Both the position numbers and the translations under genes were made by a program. From the NCBI GenBank assembly GCA_030549495.1, contig JAUIRK010001050.1, forward strand, positions 1-64,000: a DNA stretch of 64,000 nt, written 5' to 3'. Each line of letters opens with the position of its first letter. The first letter of the stretch is position 1. This DNA comes from Nectonema munidae. Lineage: Eukaryota > Nematomorpha > Nectonematoida > Nectonematidae. The notes under the pieces are model-generated. The model made no database searches. It was given only the letters and a program-made list of their open reading frames with translations, and was not told where the DNA came from. This document shows, in pieces, positions 47,301 through 56,599 of the stretch.

Positions 47301-48854
47301 TGAAAATATTTCTCCATTTTTATTCTATTCATCCCTTTTTATAATTGACGCTTTTTTCGAATTATGCACAATATTGTTTGGAAGCTCAACGTTTCTAAAA
47401 GTTAGGGTGCGAAATATCGAGACATACTAGGTGTGTTCCTGAAAATAATAGCTTATAATTGTGAGCAAATTATCCACGTTCACTGATTAAACAGCAGTGT
47501 TTACTGTAATTAAAAAGCTATTTGAATAGAATAGGGTGTTCTATAGAGAGATTTCATTGTATCTGTTAATGAAAGTAGTAATTCTAAAACTTTTTGAATG
47601 GATAACTGTTATACAAATAGCGCAGCCAGAAATTAGAAGCAGAGAGAAAAATTTTTATCCAAATGTGACGAAAAAATATGAAGTACTTACTTAATGGGCA
47701 AATGCCAGAAATTGCGTCAAGGGACAGCGCCCGGCCTCCCCCACCCCTTCCTTTACTCTATGAATTCGCAATTGAGACAACAATGGCATGCTTTCTTAGA
47801 GCAATAAAAATGAGTAATAAAGCAATGAATTCATTTTATAGACGCACTTCGCTCGTATTATCTTTTGAGGGAAAAGTGATTATTAAAGGCCTTGTAAGTG
47901 AAAGCCAGAAAATCTTTGCATTGAAGAGGCTTAAACATTTTATTCACCCAGTAATTTCGTTGCAAAGAGATTAGTATAGGCAGGGATTAGAATGGCTAAA
48001 CAAACACCTAATGATAATAATAGCAATAATATAAAAGAAAAAGGGTAGAATATGGTACAATAATCAAGGGTGAATGTGCAATAATTCAAAATTCATTTGT
48101 TAAGCACTACATTTAGACAGAAAAAATACAAAACAGCTATTCTTTCAAATCGGATCTCAAATCTGACTATATTGTTCTCAGAACTGAACATACGTGTTAC
48201 ACAATAATTTTTAGTATTAAAGACACAAAATACAATTGAATACATGAAAGAATTACGATAAGTTTAAAAGCAGAAATAATATACCTCTTGTAAAATGTTA
48301 TAAATCAAAAATGATGTTTTAATAGTTCGTACGACTTTCTTAGCTAATACAAGCACAGGATATAAAGGAAAAAAACTAAAATTTAGTTTGTAATGGACGA
48401 TGGTTTGCTAGCATCATATTTAAAATCAGAAAAATTCCTACGAAAGAATTAATGTCAAAATTAAGTATTTTAAATATGACAAAAAATTTCCTCTCGAAAA
48501 TAACTCAAAATACGTTTTCGGTTAAAAGAAGACATGGAAGTTTAAAATCGTTCAGGGACAATTCAGCCTCAAGGCACTATATCAATATATTTAGAGGACT
48601 AATTCTTCAGAGGTCAAAATGTCGAGAGGCCGAATTGACCTGTTTCCGGTTTTAATCGGCTACCATTCTGAGAAACAAGATATAAAATGCATTATAAGAA
48701 AAGAAGTCGTTTAATTAACTTACTTATTGGAATGTAACCGGGATCTGTGACAGAGGCGATGATTAGCTCCGTTGTTGTATAAACCATTATTATTATGTGA
48801 AAAATAATGACGATAAAATAATAACTTTCAATACACGTTCTAAAAATTGTCATC
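26362..48854 (-). CDS. ZDHHC5/8-like palmitoyltransferase, 5' end incomplete
   Basis: A DHHC protein S-acyltransferase, an integral membrane enzyme that palmitoylates cysteines of cytosolic-side targets. Exons on the minus strand: 48854-48724, 41584-41433, 39577-39405, 36977-36875, 32604-32513, 26545-26362. Every junction has AG/GT splice sites and keeps phase; together they give 278 codons. Exon 1 here encodes a membrane helix ending [10 protein letters not shown] (the DPG motif). The next gives the cysteine-rich domain start ([19 protein letters not shown], then CNRCVQ), then [14 protein letters not shown] with the catalytic DHHC and the third helix, then the fourth helix and the TTxE motif (GRTTNEQ), then VTGKF-NPYDNGC-RNV-LLC as in ZDHHC5/8, and a short hydrophilic tail ending RNA-stop. 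The tail is far shorter than the vertebrate ZDHHC5/8 tails. The first exon starts in mid-codon after an acceptor, though an ATG is its first full codon; the first membrane helix should lie in an upstream exon that I could not find. Introns are 1.9 to 7.1 kb and transposon-rich. Confidence 0.9.
27096..27723. mobile_element. hAT MITE of the CAGGGTTGTGGAGT type, 628 bp
   Basis: The left end CAGGGTTGTGGAGTAG and the inverted right end CAGGGTTATGCAGTAG are alike in 14 of 16 bases. Inside the right half, blocks of the form AAATAGGTGGAGTC recur about three times (27585-27690). No reliable target duplication. It lies in the last intron of the ZDHHC-like gene. Confidence 0.65.
28711..28812 (-). repeat. 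tRNA-derived SINE copy, first part (split by hAT)
   Basis: It matches the SINE at 39052-39202 (GGTGTTTTCAT-GAGAAGGCAC, GCTTGTATCGAACTA, AAGACTTTGAGTTATCGAAA). The copy stops where the hAT at 28813 begins and resumes at 31817. Confidence 0.75.
29307..29482. mobile_element. hAT MITE end of the CAGTGGCGTAGCCAG type
   Basis: The right end CTGGCTACGCCACTG at 29482 is preceded by a C-rich block; a matching C-rich block at about 29330 with a worn GGCTGGGGG at 29308 is the probable left side. The same right end occurs at about 38097. Confidence 0.5.
30042..30321. mobile_element. hAT MITE of the CAGGGCCGGCC type, 280 bp
   Basis: CAGGGCCGGCC at the left and GGCCGGCCCTG at the right are perfect 11-bp inverted repeats. 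ACTATG borders both ends, fitting a duplication of at least 6 bp. The 87-codon open frame across it is not a gene. Confidence 0.75.
30597..30741 (-). repeat. tRNA-derived SINE copy, diverged
   Basis: Matches the 39052-39202 copy along its length, from GGGTGTGTTTTCATTGA to CTCAACCAACCTG and CACCCC, with a B box still readable on the minus strand (GGATTCGATTCC). It lies inside the hAT at 28813-31816. Confidence 0.65.
31817..31853 (-). repeat. tRNA-derived SINE copy, second part
   Basis: CCCAGTTTCTAACTAACC and CTCACGCCCC continue the SINE that stops at 28812; the 39052-39202 copy reads CAAGTATCAAACCAACC and CTCGAGCCCC at this place. Confidence 0.65.
32650..33940 (+). other. Unidentified open-frame cluster in a ZDHHC intron
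   Basis: On the strand opposite to the ZDHHC gene, three protein-like open stretches follow each other: about 32650-32965 (no stop for about 105 codons; begins at a good acceptor TTTTACAG, with [13 protein letters not shown]), 33316-33581 (after another acceptor, [27 protein letters not shown], then [14 protein letters not shown]), and 33729-33935 ([16 protein letters not shown]). Such lengths are unlikely in this base composition by chance. I recognise no domain. It may be a nested gene, a pseudogene or an old transposon. Confidence 0.3.
34845..35050. repeat. Dispersed repeat, copy B (partner 1810-2060)
   Basis: Resembles 1810-2060 in the same orientation with many substitutions (see that entry). 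No terminal repeats or coding sequence are seen. Confidence 0.5.
35734..35831. repeat. Tandem duplication, two units of about 50 bp
   Basis: Two successive units share AACTCGCCTAA-TTATCG, CTAGCCTA-GCAGCAGTG and TAAAAGTT with few differences, inside the TA-flanked element. Confidence 0.7.
36018..36275. mobile_element. hAT MITE, 258 bp, CAGTGGCGGATCCAG type
   Basis: The left end CAGTGGCAGATACAG and the inverted right end CAGTGGCGGATCCAG differ at two positions. C runs lie just inside each end. TCTCCTAC on the left and ACTCCTAC two bases beyond the right end are a likely 8-bp duplication. Confidence 0.7.
38030..38097. mobile_element. Right end of a hAT MITE (CAGTGGCGTAGCCAG type)
   Basis: A C-rich block leads to CTGGCTACGCCACTG, as at 29482. 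The left partner is uncertain; CAGGGGCCACAAGG near 37257 is only weakly similar. Confidence 0.5.
38229..38320. mobile_element. Tigger-like terminus
   Basis: TACAGTAGAATCC followed by GGTACTGGGTCAAATG and ACCAAGACTTTTT resembles the Tigger end at 20966 read inward (CAGTAGAACTCC, then GGGACCAAGTCTTTTGACC). Only one end is visible. Confidence 0.4.
38640..38965 (+). mobile_element. LINE reverse-transcriptase fragment
   Basis: The end of the fragment reads [10 protein letters not shown] and, 30 residues on, KYYAYADD, the RT motifs B' and C of a non-LTR retrotransposon. Upstream parts are in other frames with stops. Lies in a ZDHHC intron, on the opposite strand. Confidence 0.75.
39052..39202 (-). 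repeat. tRNA-derived SINE, best-preserved copy
   Basis: Read on the minus strand the head has an A-box-like region (GTTAGGTTGGTTTGATAC) and a good B box (GAGTTCAATCCC) about 40 nt further on, the layout of a tRNA-derived RNA polymerase III promoter. About 80 bp of unrelated body follow, with GCGGCGCAATTGTGCC and GAAAACACCC. Four more copies in the window share head and body. Confidence 0.75.
40710..41262. mobile_element. hAT MITE, 553 bp, TAGTGATGTA type
   Basis: The left end TAGTGATGTAACGAT and inverted right end TAGTGATGTACCAAT differ at two positions. A possible duplication (GTACTTAA/CGAACTAA) is poor. It lies in the ZDHHC intron directly before exon 41584-41433. Confidence 0.6.
42900..44250 (-). 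mobile_element. ZBED5-like hAT remnant, heavily decayed
   Basis: On the minus strand, pieces such as [19 protein letters not shown], then [20 protein letters not shown], recall the conserved THC-IH-LAAK and LCEEM-LLLHTEVRWL blocks of ZBED5-type hAT transposases, followed lower down by the open frame 43161-43379. No termini are visible. Confidence 0.45.
44700..44965. repeat. Direct imperfect repeat, two units about 170 bp apart
   Basis: GTTTGTCTGATAT-GAAAACTCAATTAAAA-CTTTTATATGAAAATTA occurs at about 44708-44795 and again at about 44880-44955 with small gaps. Probably a local duplication. Confidence 0.55.
45146..45757 (+). other. Unidentified decayed reading frame, about 200 codons
   Basis: One frame stays open apart from two interruptions over about 200 codons, with a protein-like composition: [55 protein letters not shown]. 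In DNA this rich in A and T the chance of that is small. No domain is recognised. It lies in the first ZDHHC intron on the opposite strand and directly abuts the Tigger-type MITE at 45761. An old element or a pseudogene is most likely. Confidence 0.35.
45761..46050. mobile_element. Tigger/mariner-type MITE, 290 bp, TA-flanked
   Basis: CAGTGGTACTTCGGTTTTC at the left is mirrored by GAAAACCGAGGTACCAC at the right, with TA at both borders; the last bases on the right are worn. No coding sequence belongs to it. Confidence 0.65.
46051..48723. other. ZDHHC intron sequence, mostly unassigned
   Basis: No exon is seen. A 14-base C run lies near 46300. AATAGCGCAGCCAGAAATT near 47618 looks like a worn hAT end of the CAGTGGCGTAGCCAG type, with a C-rich block at 47730. 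Several open frames of 60-98 codons here have no recognisable content. Confidence 0.4.
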
Positions 48855-51492
48855 CTAAAAAGAAAAAAAAATATATTTCTTATTCATTAAAAGATAAAGC
48901 TCGCTAAAATAGTCCATTTCAAAATGACATAATTCAAGTATTGTAGAAAAAAATATATCGTTCCTGGAATAGAAATATTATTTCAAATACTAGCCCAAAA
49001 ATCTCATAAAACGCTAAATTAGATATATTAATAAAACAACTACATCATTTATTTCCCTAAAACAAAATTTAAGAAAGATACAAAAAAAGAAATCAAGTGA
49101 ATTGGATTCACTAATCAAGTTTGAGTGCTGATTAAAATCCAAATATTGCATAAGGATTATTATACATGATACTTAGAAGGATAAAACGCGACGAAAACCT
49201 TTAAGAAATATTTTTATAAACAGACGTCTACGAAAGTGAATTCCTTCATAGCTGAAAAGTTGGGAAAGGAAGACAAATCTTTTATAGATGGACAAAAAAT
49301 AAAACAATGTATCACAGTAGTCTTTGGTGGATACTGCCCGAGAAAGATATTTGCTGAAATTAGTTCATCTCCTACAAAATAGCTAGAAAAATTCTGCTAT
49401 AATTTAAGGATTATTTAAATGAAGTTGGAAACAATTATGAAGATTCAACTTATTTTCAAAATCTAGACTAATGGGCCATTCAACTTTGAAAAGATCTTTG
49501 TTCTTGCTACATGAAATAAAGAAATTTATGCTTAGCTAAAAGCAAAAAGTGGATTTTTACAAAGTGATTAATGGATTGAAATGACATTTCGTTTCCAATT
49601 GACATAACATAACTTTTGTCTTCTCAAATCTTACAGATACAAGGAAGAAATAGCAGTATGTTTGGAAGAATAACTAGTTGTACTAAGAAGCTCAAGTCTG
49701 AGCTTCCTTTGGGAACATTGGTACCAAATTGGTTGGAGATATGAAGTACCTCATTTCGTTCTTTTATCACAAAAAGAATTAAATATGAGGAATATATGGC
49801 GGACTATGTGTGTGTACGGTTTTATTGAATGATTTCCTTGCCATATTTTAAAACTTTAGAAATGTAAAAATGGATATGCCTCTATTTAGCAATGCTTTTG
49901 CAGTAAGCGCTTTGGAATAGCCTATTCAGTGCCAAATTGAACTTATTCGATTGAAAAGCAAATGATATATTATTGCAATAACTTCACAAAGCAATTCATA
50001 TTAATAACAAATTTTATTGCTATTTTCCAAACCACACTTAACAAATCAATATACTTTTTAAAGTATTTAAACTCATTTGATTTCTTAGCTTGGTTTTAAT
50101 ATTATTGAAGCTGAAAAAGCAAGCGTTCTACTTCTGCATTTAAAAATGGTAAACATAATACTTTTTCAATAAAGTGTACTAAATCTTGAAAAGGATTCCC
50201 TTTAAAACCAGTTGAATTTGTTGAACTTCTGTCCAAAATTCTAAAGTGTCTGTTTTTCTTCCCATTCAGGAACTATATGAAGTTTTTTCCACTAAAATCT
50301 AAAACATCCTCAGTTAAATGTTTTAATCGCAAGGCGCAATTGGACGGTTTGTGGCGAACTATGACACTTGATCCTAAATCGAATTCAAGACCTTGTGGTA
50401 TTGAAGTCATGTATCTAACGAATCTTAATCAAGTCCCCATAATTATTCTTAAATTATAAATTAATATTTTTCAGGATTAGAACATTTTTAATCGTTTTTT
50501 CTATATTATATTTTTACATGCGCCAAAACATAAATTAAAAAAATGTTAAAAAAATCGATCGCTAAAAAAGTCGTTAAAATAACAAAAATCGCTGAATTTA
50601 GCAATTTTTCCCTAAATAAAAAGATGGCGAAAAAGATGTGCAATGTGGGGAAGCACATACTCTTGGGAGCAACTTTTTGTGAGTGAAAAATATTAAGTCA
50701 GGAAAAATATAGCTACTGACTAACATTCTTCGCATACAAAATTCAAAATTGAAGCAGACATCAATAAAATATAAAGAGAAAAGTAAGGACAAATTACTAG
50801 ATACTTTTGCGGGCCAGTCGTGGTAAGGGAATTTGAATTTTGGCCTACTCAGCAAAAGGGTTGAGCCTATGTGGTATAAACTAATATTACATTGAAATGT
50901 AGATAGGGTATTATTACATTTGTGAGGAATAGTCAGTAGTCGTGCATACAGCATTTAATATTGCATGTATGAGTTTCATTGATCTCCGAATTAAAAATAA
51001 ATTAATTAGCATTACTCTCATCTAAAAGCGATACGTAAAATTTTTATGGATCAATATTTTTTCCCATTTTAAAATCTTATCGATTTTCATTAGTTCTTTG
51101 AATATTGTATAACTTTTAACTTATATCTGTCTTTTTAAAAATGAAACTTTTTAAATACTCTTTAATAAATAATAGTGAATTCCTTAAGATTAAGACATGA
51201 TAAAGAATTGACAAAATCCAATGTTGATTCGTTTCCATTTCGTGACGTACTATCATAAATCAAGCTTTTAAACTAGGTATTTTCTATAAATGCATTCTTG
51301 GAAACAAATTACATAAATTATTTACAACGGTTTTTGAATTTAATAAGAATAGCTAACATTTTTAAATACAGACAGGGATAAGGTCGTTTAAATTATTATC
51401 TATCGAAAATCTCTAGGCAATGCAGTCAGTTATACTTCACTATCACTATGTATTATTTGTAATTAGAATAAATTTTAGAGGGTGCATTAGTG
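48855..51492. other. Upstream of the known ZDHHC exons
   Basis: The missing first ZDHHC exon may lie here or further right, but no frame with a fitting membrane helix and phase-2 donor could be picked. A SINE copy is at 50316-50444. The minus-strand frame 50598-50954 (118 codons) has no recognisable content. Confidence 0.4.
50316..50444 (-). repeat. tRNA-derived SINE copy
   Basis: GCGCAATTGGACGGTTTGTGGCGAACTATGA corresponds to the body of the SINE at 39052-39202 (key parts GCACAATTG and CGAACCGTGA), followed by AATTCAAGACC (inverted B box region) and TTGAAGTCATGTATCTAAC. Confidence 0.6.
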
Positions 51493-51540
51493 CAGTGGTT
51501 CTCAACTAGGGGCAAGTTAAAGTTACTAAAGGAGAATTCA
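51493..51540. mobile_element. hAT terminus (CAGTGGTTCTCAAC)
   Basis: CAGTGGTTCTCAACTAGGGG is a typical Charlie-like hAT left end. The only inverted partner seen is GAGAACCACTG at 55652, but the 8-bp flanks (CATTAGTG, GTCTAGAT) do not match, so the two ends may belong to different copies. Confidence 0.5.
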
Positions 51541-53799
51541 ATCTTTATTCTAAATTTTCTGAAACACCACTGGTCAGTAGCAAGATTGGGGGAAGTCGGA
51601 GTCGGTATCTAATAAAATTGAGGAGTGGAAGTCCGAGGCGGTCTTTTAAAGTATGAAAAAATAGCAAATTATTGTAGCATATAGAGTTTTGAAATGTTCT
51701 AATAAGTGATGGGGGAAATGTATTAAGCACTATATCTTACTTAAGTGACACGCGTAGAATGTTTATCCTCAACATAAAGACAAAGTTAACAAGTTTTTCA
51801 AGCGTCGTAAGGACACCCTCAAAAAGTAGACTGGATTTAACACGGAAGAAACAAACGAAAAGATCACTTAAGCTCCCTATGTGGCAAAAGTGGGGATATA
51901 AAAGCGTAAAAAACGACAAAATGGGAAATACGTTCTCCTTCAGAATGGTAAAAAGTGTGTTTGTAAATGGACTTGAGAAATAACTTTCAGCCATTTTTTT
52001 ATTAAAGAGATGGGTCGAAAGAGGACTAGCGATATGAGCTTTTATTAACCAGATTCGGGATTAAGTTATACAAGGAATCAAAAAATAATTGTTTTCAATA
52101 CAAATCGTTCACTCGACAAATGACCCATTCATTCCTGATTGACGGTGCTTAAAGGGTATGTGCACTCAAGAAAATAAGAGAAGTTTCTCATTCGTTCTCC
52201 GCTTGGTACGACATATATTTTTCAGTCTTATCTTTCATTCAAACCCGGAAATTTTTCGTGGGATAAAATATTCATACAAATAGAGCACCAGCTATGGTGT
52301 GAATACGGTTGCACTGATATATTGGAAACTTATGGGTATTGGCTACCTTGCGGATATATCGATATCACTCAATTTGGGCGATAAAAGGGCTTGCTCACCG
52401 CCCAATCTTATATGTATCCTAATAATGTTCATAGCAATGTTACATGTAAACGAATTTTTAACATACAACTGGTCCTATATTATAAAATGGCGAGACATAA
52501 CCAAAATTATTTTAAGGGACCCTTAAATCTTACACAGTTGAGAAATAAATACATGAATGCTTCACACTTTTATTTCAAAAACTTTGTCTATAAAAAACGC
52601 AATCTATATTTAGTTTACAATATATTATGGAGGCTTAAAAAGATCATAAAACTCCGGTAATAAAAGCATTGCAAATATATAGGCGCTTTTTTCTTATAAG
52701 GTTTTTCGCTATTTATAGCATGGGTATGAGAGTGTTGAATCTAAAACAATGGAGTAGATGGTTGAACTATTGAAAATCTTTTCTTCCATAAACTTACATA
52801 TTGACGAATGAATACTGAATGTGATAACTAAACTAAGTCTGATTTTTCAAAACTAAAAGTAAATTTGATTTGCTTCGCTTATTTACAATTTTTATATATT
52901 ATATAATTCATAAATGCATTCCTACCAATAATAATTAATCAACCAATTTGCTTGTCAGCACAACCTTAGTGTGAACTAAATCTGAATTTCAATCAAGCCT
53001 AAAAAAACAAACTCCAAAGGTGAAAGGTATTCATTTTATGATACATGCAAAACACTTGCTTTACTTCCACCTGCAACTGCGAATGTTTTGTATGAGACTA
53101 ATTGGAATAGCAATTCAGAATTCATTCAACAGTTTATAAGTTTATCAGGCATAAGTTCTACTCACTACACACTCTATATCAAGTAAAATAATTTATACAG
53201 TTCAGACTATAGCAATTATAACGAATAGGAATAAAAGAACTGAAAAGGTAAGCAAATTTTTCTGATACGATCCCGATGCCAATACTTGAAAAAAATAGAG
53301 ATTCTAATACAAGATAAGGAAATGTTTTTAATAATTCCACGCAGCTAGCATACATCTATAGGCAATTTCATTATTATGATTTTGATAACACTAAGATGTC
53401 AGTCTCCACTAACAAAGGTAAGAGTAACTAGAAAGAACATAATCAAAGATATATCTAGCTAAATTTGATTATTATGTTATATACCGAAAAACTCAGTATG
53501 TTTAAATAATTAACAAAGAGAATTAGATAACGAAAGAGATTAGATCATTATATTTAGTACAAACAGTATATTAGTTAAGGGGAAAGAGTAAGATTAGTAA
53601 AAATTAGTAGTACACTAACAAGCTTTTTTTCTGGGGGTCATGGAGGCTCACGATTTGTTTTATATTAAGGTTTTGCCGAACGCAGGCTAGTCGATAGAAG
53701 GAGGGGGTTGTGGGGTGTATATCTTATGTACTATTGAAGAGAAAAAATAGATCAAATAGATTTCAATAAATGTATGATGATAAAGCATTTATAGAAATT

Positions 53800-55652
53800 T
53801 TCATTTTCATACGAAAAATAAATTGTTGAATCGGAAGCAAGCATTCTGCATGTGGAGAATATGGCCTCAAAACTCTACTACACAAGATGCCGAATTATCT
53901 TCAGATCGAATTGTCCAGATCGTTAATTTATATAAAAAACCAAAAAACCTATTTTGTTAAAAAAACATAAAAATAAAATATGAATTTTTTTTTATTAATA
54001 ATAAATCAAAAAATTTAAAAAAACGTTTTATTAATAAATTTTTTTCTGCATTTTTATAACTTTATTTTTTAGGAACTTGTGTTGAGAGTAGAGAAGGGTC
54101 TGGTCGTACGACTATTTTCGTTACCTGTTTTATATTTTCTTTTGCAAATGCAGAAGAAAAACCCACATAATCAAAGTCGTTGGCTTCTTATATTTCGTAA
54201 ACAATGTCGTACAGTTAGTTGCCTCACAAAGTCATTTGCGAGAAGACACTTACTAACAAGAGTCTGAAACCCTTCAAGCTGAATGAAAACATTAACAAAG
54301 CTCATCCGAAATTGGCCAGTAAGAGTTGATCGGCTTTAAAATGAAAGAACACCAGCTCAATCGATCGAGATTGAATCATGGAACATGAGTTCTCTTTCAA
54401 GACAGCAAAATAGTCGAGGCCTCTAACAAAATCTCTCTTTTGATTGGGAAGCAGAAGTCACGCACAATTAGAGAAACTCTTCTTAAATCTAGCATGATAG
54501 AGGCTGCTCGTTTTGTCTTCGATCAGAAGTAAGTCAAGAGACTTAATCGGATAGGTTTCTAACTAACAATACAGTTAGGCAGTACATCGATGATATGTCC
54601 CAGGTCATCAAACTTTAGGTAATGGAGAAAATCCAACTCTTCCTTCTTTACCATCGAACTTCACACAACTTTTGGGTTATAGTAGATTCATCTAGAAAAA
54701 TTAAGTTGATGAAGCTCTTCTGCAGCACATTGATTTTAAGGACAGAAGTTATGAACAGCTGTCCACTTTCTTTCAAGAGGGAAAATTCGTGTGACCAAAT
54801 TTGGTTAGAATTTGCACAGACGAGGTCCAAGCATGCTCCAAGAAAAAATTGGTGACTCTGGAGAAACAAAAAAAGAACCCAGGTGCCATTACAACACATT
54901 GCCTGATTCAACGTGAGTCTCTTGCCACAAGAGACTCGGTGCTTCTCTCAAAATCACCATGGAACCTGTGATCGTTGTCATTACCATATCAAAAGAGGGG
55001 CACTCAAAACCAGCATGTTTCGTAAACTATGCATCTCCTGGTTTAATGTCAAAGGTGAATGTTATTGCTCGTGTATTTCAGGTCTTTGTTCAATTGCAGA
55101 TATTTTAGGCAACTTAAAGGGGTCGGAGCATTAAATGACATTTAAAAAATCCTGCCTAATTGGAAGACATCGGACTCAACTAAAAGCCGAGAAGAGAAAC
55201 ATAGCTCAGTTCTAACTTTCAGATGAGGTGCAACAAGAGAGAAAGAACATTTGTTAAGCCTCCAAAAAGAGTTTGAGCAGTATTTTCACAAGAATGATGC
55301 AAATGAGAAGGATGTACAATTAAAACTTGCCCAAAATCCCCTTAAATACACATTAGAAGGATCTTCCTGATTACATATAAGAGAATTTCCAGGAACTCAT
55401 CAATAAAAGTTTAGCGAAAGGTGAGTTTCAGGAACCACAATTAAGCAGCTCTAATTACTGTTACAAAATACATTGGGTTATCCCAAATATCAACAAATTC
55501 GTCAAGAGAGTTTTACTTCCTTTCTCATCGACTTTCAAATATACCTGAGCCATTAAAAATTAGTCGATTTTCAAAAGGATAAATCTGGGATTCACGGTAG
55601 GTTTTGTACTAGTGAAAAGGGTCACATATTAGAAAAGTTTGGAGAACCACTG
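53800..55652 (+). mobile_element. ZBED5-like hAT transposon remnant with right terminus
   Basis: Pieces in order on the plus strand: TIRETLLKSSMIEAARFVFDQK-like (about 54460-54530), YIDDMSQVIK (about 54580), NPGAITTHCLIQRESLA (about 54875-54930), then a KEFEQYFHKNDANEKDVQL-like block near 55270. These follow the ZBED5/SCAND3-type order. The right end AGTTTGGAGAACCACTG at 55652 is followed by GTCTAGAT, a good hAT target sequence. The left end is not certain. Many stops and frame changes. Confidence 0.65.
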
Positions 55653-55929
55653 GTCTAGATTTTGTCTTTAAAAATAGAAAAATTTAGCAAGAGACCCATA
55701 TGAGGCATCATAGCTTAATTTTTAACATGATTTGAGTACTTCAAGGAGTGTATTTTTAAAAATTATTTAACGAGGTAGCACAAGACAAAAAAATTTATAC
55801 TATTAAAAAGATATCAATTTCATTTTCAAGAATTATGTTCCGAAAAATATATATAATGCATATTTAGTTATCATCTCATACAAGGGAAGAATATTCTTTC
55901 ACAACAGGAAAGATGAGAGTTATGGTTAC

Positions 55930-55985
55930 GATCTGAAATCGAACCAAGAACATACAATTCCAATAGTAAACCATCTGCCAATTAA
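55930..55985 (-). repeat. tRNA-derived SINE remnant, family 2
   Basis: On the minus strand GGCAGATGGTTTACTATTGG (A-box region) is followed by GGTTCGATTTC (B box) in tRNA order. The head matches the remnant near 11395-11452. Confidence 0.45.
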
Positions 55986-56323
55986 ATTTAATAATCTATA
56001 AATAAACAAGTGAGATAAAAAGTTATAATTATTTTTACTAATATGAAAAGACCGATTTAATGATTGTATATTTTCTATATTCTAAAAACTAGAAAGTAGT
56101 ATATTTTTGATCATCTCATAAAATGATAATTACAATAAGGCATACAATAAGAATTGCCTTTTCGTTCTTGCTTCATATACATGTGCGTATATGATTGTTT
56201 ATAATTTTTTTCTCAATATATTCTTTTAGTAATCGAGTATCACAAGACACAATTTTCCATTTAATTAAATCTCATGGACAAAATTAATTAATGAAGAATT
56301 TGAAAAGTGTAAGCTTTCCACGC

Positions 56324-56598
56324 CAGAGCCAACGCTACCTATTAAATTTTAGGGCACAAGCCCCCCCCCCCCCCCAACTATTTCTCAAGCCCCCCCCCCC
56401 CAGATAATTTTCAAGCTACCCTAAAAAAATATGTCATTTCATGATAATTTCTTTCACGAAAATGTAATCTGTATAGATATGGCTTGACAAATACATCATG
56501 TTTTCTTTTCGCCTTGAAGCAGATTAATCTAATAGTTTAAAAATTAACGCCCTAATGAAGCCCCCTCCCCCTAAAATTTTTGCTCAGCGCGGGCACTG
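56324..56598. mobile_element. Poly-C hAT MITE, copy 2, 275 bp
   Basis: The left end CAGAGCCAACGCT and inverted right end CAGTGCCCGCGCT, each leading to AAATTTTAGGG, are flanked by TTCCACGC and TTCCACCA (6 of 8 bases), a hAT-size duplication. C runs of 17 and 12 lie inside the left end and a shorter one inside the right. Confidence 0.75.
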
Positions 56599-56599
56599 T

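Noticed and set aside
50598-50954. A 118-codon minus-strand frame upstream of the ZDHHC exons
   Set aside because: It has no membrane helix or motif fitting the missing ZDHHC exon and nothing recognisable; kept only as unassigned sequence.
51737-51994. Overlapping open frames on both strands, one hydrophobic, considered as the first ZDHHC exon
   Set aside because: The helix pattern and phase do not fit, and the opposite-strand frame is as long, which suggests composition rather than coding.
52290-52660. Possible CUB-like exon (YPNNVHSNVTCKRIF)
   Set aside because: The YPNN and following C recall a CUB domain start, but no further CUB positions follow, the upstream frame is interrupted, and no splice sites support it.
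51493-55652. A single 4.2-kb autonomous hAT using the two CAGTGGTTCTC-type ends
   Set aside because: The flanking octamers do not match and the first 2.3 kb has no transposase content; the ends may come from different copies.
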